A stretch of DNA of 7,564 nucleotides from an uncultured Solirubrobacterales bacterium (lineage in GTDB: Bacteria > Actinomycetota > Thermoleophilia > Solirubrobacterales > Solirubrobacteraceae). A program made the translations under genes and the position numbers. This document shows positions 1 through 6,059 of the stretch, one piece after another. Within the stretch, counting starts at the first letter, position 1; every line of letters begins with the position of its first letter. The DNA lies in assembly GCA_903959665.1 (NCBI GenBank), contig CAJBXY010000236.1, forward strand, positions 1-7,564. The letters run 5' to 3'. The notes below the pieces were generated by a model. It searched no databases. It saw only the letters and a list, made by a program, of their open reading frames with translations, and was not told the DNA's origin.

Positions 1-516
1 CGTTTCGAGGCGGAGGGGGCTGAGGCGCTTCACGCTGAGCTCGCTGCGCAGGCGCCCGCGGCGGCGTCGCGGATCAACGTCGCAGACCGCCGCCGGCTAT
101 TGCGGGCGCTCGCGCTACTGGGCGAGGGCCACTCGATTGATGATCAAGCGGGCGGAATCTGGACCTCGCAGATGAGGCATCGAACCCGACTGATCGGACT
201 CAATCGCGAGCGCAACGAGCTTTACGAGCGGATCGATGCCCGCGTCGACGCGATCGCCGCCGCTGGCGGCGCCGAGGAGGTCGCCGCTGCGCTCGCGGCC
301 GGCGCCTCGCGAACGGCGCAGATGGCGCTCGGCTTTCGCGAACTGCCCGGCGGTGAGCTTCAGGCGATGAAGCAGGCTACGCGCCGCTACGCAAAGCGTC
401 AGCTCACTTGGCTGCGGAAGTTGGAGGCCGCTGAGCTCTTCGAGCTGGGCGGAGCGCGCACAGCGCAGCAGGTAGCCGAAGCGATTCTTGCCACCGGCAG
501 CCCGGCGGCAGCGTAG
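1..516 (+). CDS. miaA: tRNA dimethylallyltransferase MiaA, C-terminal part (5' end outside window)
   Basis: MiaA transfers a dimethylallyl group to N6 of A37 in tRNAs that read codons starting with U. Frame 1 is open from the first base, so the gene enters from the left; 171 residues and a TAG stop (514-516) are visible. What identifies it: an early R-I-N-V-A-D-R-R-R-L-L-R-A-L stretch (visible residues 24-37), matching the family's R-I-x-x-x-D-x-R-R-x-x-R-A-L segment; M-A-L-G-F-R-E-L (about 108-115), matching the A-I-G-Y-R-E motif; and TRRYAKRQLTWLRK (about 127-140), the strongly conserved late MiaA motif. The nucleotide-binding P-loop lies outside the window. A TTG at position 100 is an internal codon, not a start, because the homology continues before it. 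dapF follows after 10 nt in the same direction, so the two are probably co-transcribed. Identity is secure from the motifs; whether the missing N-terminus is intact cannot be judged. Confidence 0.93.
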   Translation, partial: RFEAEGAEALHAELAAQAPAAASRINVADRRRLLRALALLGEGHSIDDQAGGIWTSQMRHRTRLIGLNRERNELYERIDARVDAIAAAGGAEEVAAALAAGASRTAQMALGFRELPGGELQAMKQATRRYAKRQLTWLRKLEAAELFELGGARTAQQVAEAILATGSPAAA

Positions 517-526
517 GCTTCAGCCG

Positions 527-1375
527 ATGGAACTTGAGCGGTGGCAGGCGCTTGGCAATGAGTATCTGATCGTCGACCGCGAACGGCTTCGCTTCCAGCT
601 GAGCGCCGCCGCCGTCCGCCTGCTCTGCGACGAGGCCAGCGGGCTCGGGGCCGATGGGATCCTTGAACTGAGCGACGATGAGGACGATGCGGTTAGCGCT
701 GCGCTTACGATCTGGAACTCCGACGGCTCGCAGGCTGAGCTGTCCGGCAACGGGTCGCGGCAGGCGTTCCTCTATCTGCGAGCCTGCGGCTGGACCGATT
801 CCAATTCGCTTGCGATCAGGACGCCGGCCGGAATCATCACAGCCGAACTGACAGGGCCCGACAGCGCGACCGTCCAGATCGGCCAGGCGAGCACAGCGAG
901 CAGCCAGTTCCCGGACGGCCCCAGCGACGGCCGCGCCGAGATCGAGATCGATCAGGCCGGCGAGTCGTTCCAGTTCGTTTCGGTAGGGAATCCGCAGTGC
1001 GCGTTCGAAGTCGAGTCGGCGGACGCGCTAGACGCGCTCGATCTCGGCCGGATTGGGCCGATCGTCGAAAACGATGCGCGGTTTCCGGCGCGCACGAACG
1101 CGAGCTGGTGGACCGCTCTTGGCGAGGGCAGGATAAGGGCGCGGATCTTCGAGCGCGGAGTCGGTGAGACGGCCTCCAGCGGAACCGGCGCCAGCGGCGC
1201 GGCGGTCGCCAGCGTGCTGGCCGGCGGCAGCAGCCCGGTGACCGTGGTGCTCGACGGCGGTGAACTGCTCGTCGAGGTAGATCGATCGTTGAACGTCGAA
1301 CTGAGCGGCAGCGCAAACCTTGTAGAGAAGATTCGGCTGAGCGACCAGATGCTGGCACGCGTCAGCAACGCTTAA
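527..1375 (+). CDS. dapF: Diaminopimelate epimerase DapF, variant lacking both catalytic cysteines
   Basis: DapF converts LL-diaminopimelate to meso-diaminopimelate, the last step before peptidoglycan and lysine synthesis, in the cytoplasm. The 282-residue protein (ATG at 527; usual length about 275-290) has the two-lobed family layout: A-L-G-N-E-Y (8-13), G-L-G-A-D-G-I (39-45), N-S-D-G-S (64-68), G-N-P-Q (154-157), R-T-N (189-191) and E-R-G-V-G-E-T (209-215). The residues that bind substrate in known DapF are kept: Asn11, Asn64, Asn155, Asn191, Glu209, Arg210. The catalytic residues are not. The first Cys, normally in C-G-N-G, is Ser73 (TCC, 743-745); the second, in C-G-T-G, is Ser218 (AGC, 1178-1180); the usual G-N-P-H histidine is Gln157 (CAG, 995-997). 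The frame is clean, so this is not a decayed gene. A TTG start at 488 inside miaA is possible but gives a poor N-terminus. Family is sure; epimerase activity is inferred from gene context and is in doubt given these changes. Confidence 0.9.
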   Translation: MELERWQALGNEYLIVDRERLRFQLSAAAVRLLCDEASGLGADGILELSDDEDDAVSAALTIWNSDGSQAELSGNGSRQAFLYLRACGWTDSNSLAIRTPAGIITAELTGPDSATVQIGQASTASSQFPDGPSDGRAEIEIDQAGESFQFVSVGNPQCAFEVESADALDALDLGRIGPIVENDARFPARTNASWWTALGEGRIRARIFERGVGETASSGTGASGAAVASVLAGGSSPVTVVLDGGELLVEVDRSLNVELSGSANLVEKIRLSDQMLARVSNA

Positions 1376-1379
1376 GCGT
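1368..1379. repeat. 12-bp perfect palindrome at the convergent dapF/dapD stops
   Basis: ACGCTTAAGCGT is its own reverse complement and covers the dapF stop codon (1373-1375), the 3-nt gap and the first base of the dapD stop. In RNA it would form only a 4-bp stem with a TTAA loop and has no following U-tract, so I do not call it a terminator. It may be chance. Confidence 0.4.
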
Positions 1380-2392
1380 CAGTTGGCGTGAAGCTGCGGG
1401 TTCAGCGAACCCCAGTCGCCGCCGCGCGCCAGCGCCTCAACGGCGCCGCTGACGCTGTTTCTCCTGAACAGGAGATTCGACGTGCCGCTCAGCTCACGCG
1501 CCTTCATCTGCGTTCCCTCCGCGGTAGTGACGACCGTCCCAGCGGTGATGTACAGGCCGGCCTCAACGACGCAATTATCGCCCAGTGAGATGCCGACCCC
1601 TGCGTTGGCGCCGATCAGGCAGCCCTCACCGACGCTCACTCTCTCACTGCCGCCGCCTGAGAGTGTGCCCATCAGCGAAGCGCCGCCGCCTATGTCGGTC
1701 CCGGCGCCAACACAAACTCCGGCGCTGATCCGCCCTTCGACCATTGACTCGCCGAGCGTGCCGGCATTGAAGTTGACGAAGCCCTCGTGCATCACGGTCG
1801 TCCCTGGGGCAAGGTGAGCTCCCAGGCGGACGCGGTCGCTGTCGCCAATCCGCACTCCCTCCGGGACGACGTAGTCGGTCATTCGCGCAAATTTGTCGAC
1901 AGAGCGCACCTGCAGCGCTCGTCCGGCGGCCATGAAGCGCATCCGGGTGGCGGCAAACCCCTCGGCAGCGCACGGCCCGGCGTCTGTCCATACGACGTTG
2001 GTCAGGACGCCGAAGATGCCATCAAAGTTGAGGCTCCCAGGAGGCGCAAGGCGGTGGGAGATCAGCTGGAGGCGAAGGTATCCGTCGTAAGCGTCGGCGG
2101 CTGGCGCGCTGCAGTCTGCAATCACGGTCAGCACGCAGACGCTCCGAACAGCGCGCAGGTCATCGGTTCCGACGGCGTCGCCTAGTTCGGCGGCCCCAAG
2201 TTCAGCGGCGTGGTGGCCGTGAATCTCAACCGTGCCGGAGCCGCCGTCGTGGCCTGCGGCGCGGATCAGCTCATTCGGGGCGTTGGCAAGGCCAAGGGCA
2301 GGGGAGGGGAAGAGGACCTCGAGCACGCTGCCGTTCTCGGCGATCGAGGCCAGCCCAACGGCCCATGCGCCCTCTGTGATTAGATCGGTCAT
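1379..2392 (-). CDS. dapD: Tetrahydrodipicolinate N-succinyltransferase DapD, actinobacterial type
   Basis: DapD transfers succinyl from succinyl-CoA to tetrahydrodipicolinate, giving N-succinyl-2-amino-6-oxopimelate. This is the committed step of the succinylase route to diaminopimelate. The protein has 337 residues, slightly longer than the roughly 317 of the Mycobacterium tuberculosis enzyme as I recall it. The N-terminal and middle domains run to about residue 175 (S-H-R-L-A-P-P-G near 112-119, G-V-L-T-N-V-V-W-T near 128-136, V-D-K-F-A-R-M near 165-171). A left-handed beta-helix of hexapeptide repeats follows (about 178-290), including V-R-L-G-A-H-L-A-P-G-T and M-H-E-G-F-V-N-F-N. M-V-E-G-R carries Glu219, the position thought to be catalytic in this group. 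G-G-G-A-S-L-M-G-T-L-S-G-G-G lies near 235-248, and the C-terminus ends L-H-A-N as in mycobacterial DapD. It starts at ATG 2392, 10 nt after dapC, with no good Shine-Dalgarno, so translation probably depends on dapC coupling. It is the last gene of the dapE-dapC-dapD operon. Confidence 0.96.
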   Translation of the reverse strand: MTDLITEGAWAVGLASIAENGSVLEVLFPSPALGLANAPNELIRAAGHDGGSGTVEIHGHHAAELGAAELGDAVGTDDLRAVRSVCVLTVIADCSAPAADAYDGYLRLQLISHRLAPPGSLNFDGIFGVLTNVVWTDAGPCAAEGFAATRMRFMAAGRALQVRSVDKFARMTDYVVPEGVRIGDSDRVRLGAHLAPGTTVMHEGFVNFNAGTLGESMVEGRISAGVCVGAGTDIGGGASLMGTLSGGGSERVSVGEGCLIGANAGVGISLGDNCVVEAGLYITAGTVVTTAEGTQMKARELSGTSNLLFRRNSVSGAVEALARGGDWGSLNPQLHAN

Positions 2393-2402
2393 CGCGCCGA
2401 AT

Positions 2403-3563
2403 CTACTGCCCTAGCTCCAATAATGCTGCTGCCGCGGCCTCGCACTGTTCGATCGGCGGAACGAGCGCTACCCGCACGTAGCCTTCCCCGCCACGACCAA
2501 AGATCCGCCCCGGCGCAACCAGCACGCCGGCATCGAGCAGTCGCCGAGCGGCGGCTTCGTCGTCGCCATCGCCTTCAACCTCGCACCAAAGAAAGAACGA
2601 TGCAGGCCCGCCGACCGATTTCAGCCCTGCGCTCTCGAGCGGGCCGGTCATGATCTCCCGCTTCATCGCGTAGCGCTCGCGCATCGCGGCGACGTGATCC
2701 TCATCACCCCAGGCTGCGGTCGCTGCTCGTTGCACGAAGTTCTGTGGTGTCACGCCAATCGATGGACGGACGTCCTTCATCGCGCCAATCAGCAGTGGAT
2801 CGCCGCAGACCGAGCCGGAGCGGTAGCCGGCCATCGCCGAGCGCTTCGAAAGAGAATTGAAGGCGAGAATGTGTGTTGGGTCGGCAAGCTGCAAGACCGA
2901 GGCGGGTTTCGCGTCTCCGAGGTAGATCTCGCTGTAGGCCTCATCGGAGGCGAGCACAACGCCGTGACGGCGGCATCGCTCCGCGAGCTCCTCGTAGAAG
3001 GCAAGCGGGGCAGCAGAACCGGTCGGGTTATTCGGCGAGTTGATCCAGATAACGGCAAGCCGCCGCCACGCCTCCTGCGGGATCGCGTCGATTGCAGGCA
3101 GCCAGTCGGAAGCGGCGTCAAGCGGCAGTTCAAGCAGCTGACCGCCGGCCAGCCGAGTGCTGCGCGCGGCGACCGGGTAACCGGGCGTCGTTACCGCGAC
3201 TAGGTTGCGTTCGCCACCGGCCCAAAGCAGTAGCCCTGCGAGGTGGTAGATCGCTTCCTTGCTGCCGAGCGTCGGCAGCACTTCTATTGAGGGGTCGAGC
3301 CGAGCGCCGTAGCGACGATTCACCCAGCCAGCGATTGCCTCGCGAAGCTCGGCCGCGCCGCTCGCAAGTGGGTAGCTGGAGTACTCCTCGGCAAGGACGG
3401 CCTCAACGAGCGCTTCGCGGATAAAGGCTGGCGTTGGCTCCCGCGGGACACCGATCCCAAAGTCGATCACCGACAGCCCTTTCTGCTCGCGCGCCGCCCG
3501 CCGCTCTGCGAGCTCGTTGTAGGGATAGGCGCCGAGCTCCTCAACTAGCGGGTGGATCTCCAT
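2403..3563 (-). CDS. dapC: Succinyldiaminopimelate aminotransferase DapC (PLP fold type I)
   Basis: This is a PLP-dependent class I/II aminotransferase; in this setting it should convert N-succinyl-2-amino-6-oxopimelate and glutamate to N-succinyl-LL-diaminopimelate. The protein has 386 residues from ATG 3563. Fold-type I landmarks, numbered from that ATG: G-I-G-V-P near 36-40, a Y-P-x-x-x-G motif near 64-69, S-P-N-N-P-T-G (176-182), S-D-E-A-Y (206-210), and S-L-S-K-R-S-A-M-A-G-Y-R-S-G (237-250) with Lys240 as the PLP lysine. G-Y-V-R-V-A-L near 361-367 holds the likely carboxylate-binding Arg364. A TTG one codon upstream (3566-3564) is an alternative start. I prefer ATG because it forms a TGATG junction with the dapE stop and has a GAGGG site 6 nt upstream. 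The fold is certain. The DapC assignment rests on resemblance to actinobacterial DapC and on its place between dapE and dapD. Confidence 0.88.
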   Translation of the reverse strand: MEIHPLVEELGAYPYNELAERRAAREQKGLSVIDFGIGVPREPTPAFIREALVEAVLAEEYSSYPLASGAAELREAIAGWVNRRYGARLDPSIEVLPTLGSKEAIYHLAGLLLWAGGERNLVAVTTPGYPVAARSTRLAGGQLLELPLDAASDWLPAIDAIPQEAWRRLAVIWINSPNNPTGSAAPLAFYEELAERCRRHGVVLASDEAYSEIYLGDAKPASVLQLADPTHILAFNSLSKRSAMAGYRSGSVCGDPLLIGAMKDVRPSIGVTPQNFVQRAATAAWGDEDHVAAMRERYAMKREIMTGPLESAGLKSVGGPASFFLWCEVEGDGDDEAAARRLLDAGVLVAPGRIFGRGGEGYVRVALVPPIEQCEAAAAALLELGQ

Positions 3564-4645
3564 CAACGGCCCTCAAGCGCGAGCCGCTCAAGCGTTTGGT
3601 ACGAGAGGGCAAGCGCATCAAGCTCGACGCTCTCGTCAACGGCGTGGGCTGCCGACGGGGCGCCAGGCCCGAAGTTGATCGCAGCGATCCCAGCACCCTC
3701 AAATTCAGCTACCGGTGTCCAAGCCTGCTTCGGCTCAACCGGCGCGCCGACAATCTCAATCAGTTGCGCGGCCAGCGGCTCGTCGATCCGCACCGCGCCC
3801 GATGGCGAGCTGCTCTCAATCTCAATCTCCCCGAACGGTTCGCAGATCGAGCGCAGCCGCGCCTCTGCGTCGTCAAGCGAGATCCCTGGAGGGAAGCGGT
3901 AGTTGAGATAGGCGGAAGCCTCACCGGGAATAACGTTGCGTGCGATCCCGCCGGAGACGCTGGTGACGGAGATCACCTCACGAAAGATCAAGCCGTCGAA
4001 TCGATGCTCGACCGGCTCCAGTGCGGCGATCGCAGCGATCCCTTCTCCGAGCCGATCGATCGCGTTGTCGGCGAGCCATGGCCGCGCCGAGTGGCCGCTG
4101 CGGCCGCTGAAGCGCCAAGTTGCGCCGCAGTTGCCTAGGCAGCCCGCCTGGATCATGTTTGACGTTGGCTCCATCATCAGCGCAAGGTCGGCTGACTGAA
4201 GGCCAGCGTTTGCCGCCAGTAGGGGAGTCAAAGAGCTCTCATCGGCCGGGAGTTCCTCGCGACTGAAGAAGAGAAAGCCGAAATCTACGCCGCCCTGCTC
4301 TCCTTGGCCAACCCCGGCGAGCGCCAGTTCGATCATCACTGCCAGCGACCCCTTCATGTCCGATGCGCCGAGGCCATGAACGCTGTTCGCGTCAATCGAG
4401 CCAGGAATGTTGCCTTGAGCAGGCACGGTGTCAAGATGGCCGGCGAGGATCACGAACGGCCTCTCTTTTCGCCGTCGCGAGCCGCCAACAAGGCAGCAGT
4501 CACCTAACTCTTCGACCTCAACGCCACCGCCGCGCAGGATCGAGCTAACGTGCGCGGCGATCGCTTCCTCGCCGCGGGAAGGGGAAGGAATGTTGATCAA
4601 TTCAAGCGTTCGGGCGCCGATTCGGCTGGCAAGTTCGTCGCTCAT
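3563..4645 (-). CDS. dapE: Succinyl-diaminopimelate desuccinylase DapE (M20 metallohydrolase)
   Basis: DapE hydrolyses N-succinyl-LL-diaminopimelate to LL-diaminopimelate and succinate using a two-zinc centre. The 360-residue protein has the M20 order: A-G-H-L-D-T-V-P (68-75) with metal ligand His70 and Asp72; G-A-S-D-M-K-G (93-99) with bridging Asp96; S-R-E-E (128-131) with the catalytic Glu130 and ligand Glu131; M-E-P-T (158-161) with Glu159; the dimerisation lid with S-G-H-S-A-R-P (183-189) and His185; and the last ligand His334 in P-S-A-A-H-A. The late substrate-binding motif reads W-T-P-V-A-E-F (309-315) where other actinobacterial DapE have W-T-D-V-A-R-F, so two positions differ. It starts at ATG 4645 with no Shine-Dalgarno; a TANNNT element ends 7 nt upstream, suggesting a leaderless message. 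Its stop shares one base with the dapC start (TGATG). First gene of the dapE-dapC-dapD operon. Related carboxypeptidases share the fold, but context favours DapE. Confidence 0.92.
   Translation of the reverse strand: MSDELASRIGARTLELINIPSPSRGEEAIAAHVSSILRGGGVEVEELGDCCLVGGSRRRKERPFVILAGHLDTVPAQGNIPGSIDANSVHGLGASDMKGSLAVMIELALAGVGQGEQGGVDFGFLFFSREELPADESSLTPLLAANAGLQSADLALMMEPTSNMIQAGCLGNCGATWRFSGRSGHSARPWLADNAIDRLGEGIAAIAALEPVEHRFDGLIFREVISVTSVSGGIARNVIPGEASAYLNYRFPPGISLDDAEARLRSICEPFGEIEIESSSPSGAVRIDEPLAAQLIEIVGAPVEPKQAWTPVAEFEGAGIAAINFGPGAPSAAHAVDESVELDALALSYQTLERLALEGR
3570..3574 (-). promoter_or_regulatory. Ribosome binding site of dapC
   Basis: Read on the minus strand, GAGGG lies 6 nt before the ATG at 3563, inside the end of dapE. 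It is the clearest Shine-Dalgarno in the window and supports the ATG over the TTG one codon upstream. Confidence 0.6.
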
Positions 4646-4653
4646 CGGTTCGA

Positions 4654-4661
4654 CGCTAGCG
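4654..4661. repeat. CGCTAGCG palindrome, copy 1 (over dapE -10)
   Basis: A perfect 8-bp palindrome overlapping the candidate dapE -10 element. An identical copy lies at 4711-4718, 57 bp away. I found no other GCTAGC in the window. Confidence 0.5.
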
Positions 4662-4672
4662 CCCTGAGGGCG
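4660..4672. repeat. 13-bp inverted repeat in the dapE promoter spacer
   Basis: CGCCCTGAGGGCG is a perfect dyad (6-bp arms around one central base) lying between the candidate -35 and -10 of dapE. The position would suit a repressor or activator site. It overlaps the end of the CGCTAGCG palindrome by two bases. No regulator is identified. Confidence 0.45.
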
Positions 4673-4710
4673 TGAATGTCGCCGCCGGACAACCGCTCAC
4701 CAGTTCGCGC

Positions 4711-4718
4711 CGCTAGCG
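4711..4718. repeat. CGCTAGCG palindrome, copy 2 (upstream of hflX)
   Basis: Second copy of the 8-bp palindrome, located where a -35 region for hflX would be expected (the candidate -10 is at 4731-4736). Paired copies at the two promoters could be operator half-sites or simply GC-rich chance. Confidence 0.45.
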
Positions 4719-4730
4719 CGCCGCGCGCTC

Positions 4731-4736
4731 TACACT
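4731..4736 (+). promoter_or_regulatory. Candidate -10 element of hflX-dut
   Basis: TACACT fits the TANNNT pattern (4 of 6 to TATAAT) and ends 9 nt before the GTG start of hflX, which would give a leaderless or nearly leaderless message. No convincing -35 hexamer is visible at normal spacing. Confidence 0.35.
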
Positions 4737-4745
4737 GCCATTGAC

Positions 4746-6059
4746 GTGCAGGAGCGCAATCGCCATGGCCGCAGCTCCGCTCCACGCGCCAGCTCCAGCG
4801 AGCGCGAGGGGCGCGCCAAGCAGCGCGCGTTCTGCATTGCCGCCTCGCCCGAGGAGCCGGACCTCGAGGAGCTCTACGAGCTGCTCGCTACGGCCGGCGT
4901 CGCCGTAGTTGGCGCCGTCACGCAGCGCCGCGAGACGGTTCACCCGAACACCTATCTTGGCTCCGGCAAGCTCGAAGAGGTTGCCATCCTTGCCAAGGCG
5001 GCAGACGCCAACGTGATCGTCTGCGATGACGAACTCACGCCGCGGCAGGAGCGCAATCTTGAGCAGGAACTGCGGATCCCTGTGGTCGACAGGACTGCCG
5101 TGATTCTTGACATCTTTGCCGGGCACGCACACACAGCTGACGGCAAGTTGCAGGTCGAGCTCGCGCAGCTGGAATACAACATGGCTCGAATGCGCGGACT
5201 GTGGACGCATCTCGAACGGCTCGGGGGCGGAATCGGCACGCGCGGCCCCGGTGAAAGCCAGATTGAAACCGACCGTCGGCTTGCTCGCGACCGAATCTCG
5301 GCGCTGCGCCGCCGGCTCAAGGCGGTCGGCGAAGCGCGCCAAACAATGCGGGCCGAGCGCGAGCGAACGAAACTGCCGATGTTCGCTCTCGCCGGTTACA
5401 CCAACGCCGGTAAGTCGACGCTGATGGCCGCCCTCACCGGCGCCGATGTTGAAATCCGCGACCGCCTCTTCCATACGCTCGATCCAACGACGCGAGTGAT
5501 GGAATTGGGCGGCCGCACGGTGCTGGCTACAGACACCGTCGGTTTCATCCGTAAATTGCCGCACCAGCTTGTCAAGGCGTTCGGGGCGACGCTTGAGGAA
5601 ACACGCCGCGCCGAGCTGATCGTTCACGTCGTTGATGCCTCAGCGCCCGAGGAGCTGATGGCAGAGATGCTGTCAACGGTTGAGATGACGCTCGAGCAGA
5701 TCGGCGCAGCTGACCAGCCGAGGCTGCTGGTTTGTAACAAGATCGACCAGGCCGATCAGGATCGAATCACTCAGCTGCGCCTGCTGCACCCCGGAGCTGT
5801 GCTGATCTCAGCTCTCGACGGAACAGGGTTGGATGAGCTGCGCGCAAGGATCGAGACGGTCTTCCTTTCTGAGATGCAGGCAGTCGACCTGCTGCTTCCG
5901 TTCTCAGCCGGCGCCGAGCTCGCTGAGCTGCACACGCTCGCCGCTCAGATTGAGCGCGACGACACCGCCGAAGGAGTCCGCATACAGGCAATGTTGTCTG
6001 CCGACGTGGCGGTCCGTTTTGAACGCTTCGCAGTCGCGCCGAGTGTGAGCGGGCGATGA
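4746..6059 (+). CDS. hflX: GTPase HflX
   Basis: HflX is a ribosome-binding GTPase that, in studied bacteria, splits stalled or stress-damaged 70S ribosomes. The 437-residue protein has the full family layout. The N-terminal domain carries H-P-N-T-Y-L-G-S-G-K (66-75) and D-D-E-L-T-P-R-Q-E-R-N-L (94-105). The linker holds G-G-G-I-G-T-R-G-P-G-E-S-Q-I-E-T-D-R-R (160-178), diagnostic of HflX. In the GTPase domain, G1 is G-Y-T-N-A-G-K-S (217-224), G3 is D-T-V-G (263-266), G4 is N-K-I-D (331-334) and G5 lies at S-A-L (355-357). A C-terminal domain follows (about 375-430). The first 25 residues are Ser/Arg-rich and look like a flexible tail. The start is GTG 4746 without a Shine-Dalgarno; an ATG at 4765 is in the wrong frame. 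The stop overlaps the dut start by 4 nt (ATGA), so the two are probably translationally coupled. In other actinobacteria hflX follows dapF directly; here the dap cassette lies between. Confidence 0.97.
   Translation: MQERNRHGRSSAPRASSSEREGRAKQRAFCIAASPEEPDLEELYELLATAGVAVVGAVTQRRETVHPNTYLGSGKLEEVAILAKAADANVIVCDDELTPRQERNLEQELRIPVVDRTAVILDIFAGHAHTADGKLQVELAQLEYNMARMRGLWTHLERLGGGIGTRGPGESQIETDRRLARDRISALRRRLKAVGEARQTMRAERERTKLPMFALAGYTNAGKSTLMAALTGADVEIRDRLFHTLDPTTRVMELGGRTVLATDTVGFIRKLPHQLVKAFGATLEETRRAELIVHVVDASAPEELMAEMLSTVEMTLEQIGAADQPRLLVCNKIDQADQDRITQLRLLHPGAVLISALDGTGLDELRARIETVFLSEMQAVDLLLPFSAGAELAELHTLAAQIERDDTAEGVRIQAMLSADVAVRFERFAVAPSVSGR

Larger units (their letters stand above)
4653..4682 (-). 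promoter_or_regulatory. Candidate promoter of dapE-dapC-dapD
   Basis: On the minus strand, GCGACA (4682-4677; 4 of 6 to TTGACA) is followed after 18 nt by TAGCGT (4658-4653), a TANNNT -10 element of the kind common in high-GC actinobacteria. The -10 ends 7 nt before the dapE ATG, the spacing expected when transcription begins at or next to the start codon. The match is modest and rests on pattern only. Confidence 0.4.
4646..4745. promoter_or_regulatory. Divergent promoter region between dapE and hflX
   Basis: This 100-bp stretch is the only real intergenic gap in the window and must hold the promoters for dapE-dapC-dapD (leftward) and hflX-dut (rightward). It contains weak promoter-like elements for both directions, two copies of an 8-bp palindrome and a 13-bp inverted repeat, listed separately. 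Neither flanking gene has a Shine-Dalgarno before its start. Confidence 0.7.

Noticed and set aside
100..102. TTG as the start of a complete 138-residue gene
   Set aside because: MiaA-like sequence continues in frame upstream to the window edge, so this is an internal Leu codon.
488..526. TTG start giving a 13-residue longer DapF
   Set aside because: The extension overlaps miaA and is Arg/Pro-rich; DapF homologues begin at about the ATG at 527.
837..1368. Two minus-strand frames opposite dapF (173 and 138 residues)
   Set aside because: Low-complexity Arg/Ser-rich translations with no family features; shadows of dapF.
3434..4138. 234-residue open frame on the plus strand opposite dapC and dapE
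   Set aside because: Arg/Pro/Ala-rich composition typical of a shadow frame, overlapping two well-supported genes.
4660..4672. CGCCCTGAGGGCG hairpin as a transcription terminator
   Set aside because: No T-tract on either strand and it sits at a divergent promoter, not after a gene.
4750..4767. AGGAG (4750-4754) followed by ATG at 4765 as an alternative hflX start
   Set aside because: The spacing is ideal, but the ATG is out of frame with hflX and opens only a short Ala/Pro/Arg-rich frame of fewer than 50 codons.
4713..5627. 304-residue open frame on the minus strand opposite hflX
   Set aside because: It lies entirely against the certain hflX gene, has no recognisable motif and is expected from GC-rich codon bias, which keeps antisense frames open.
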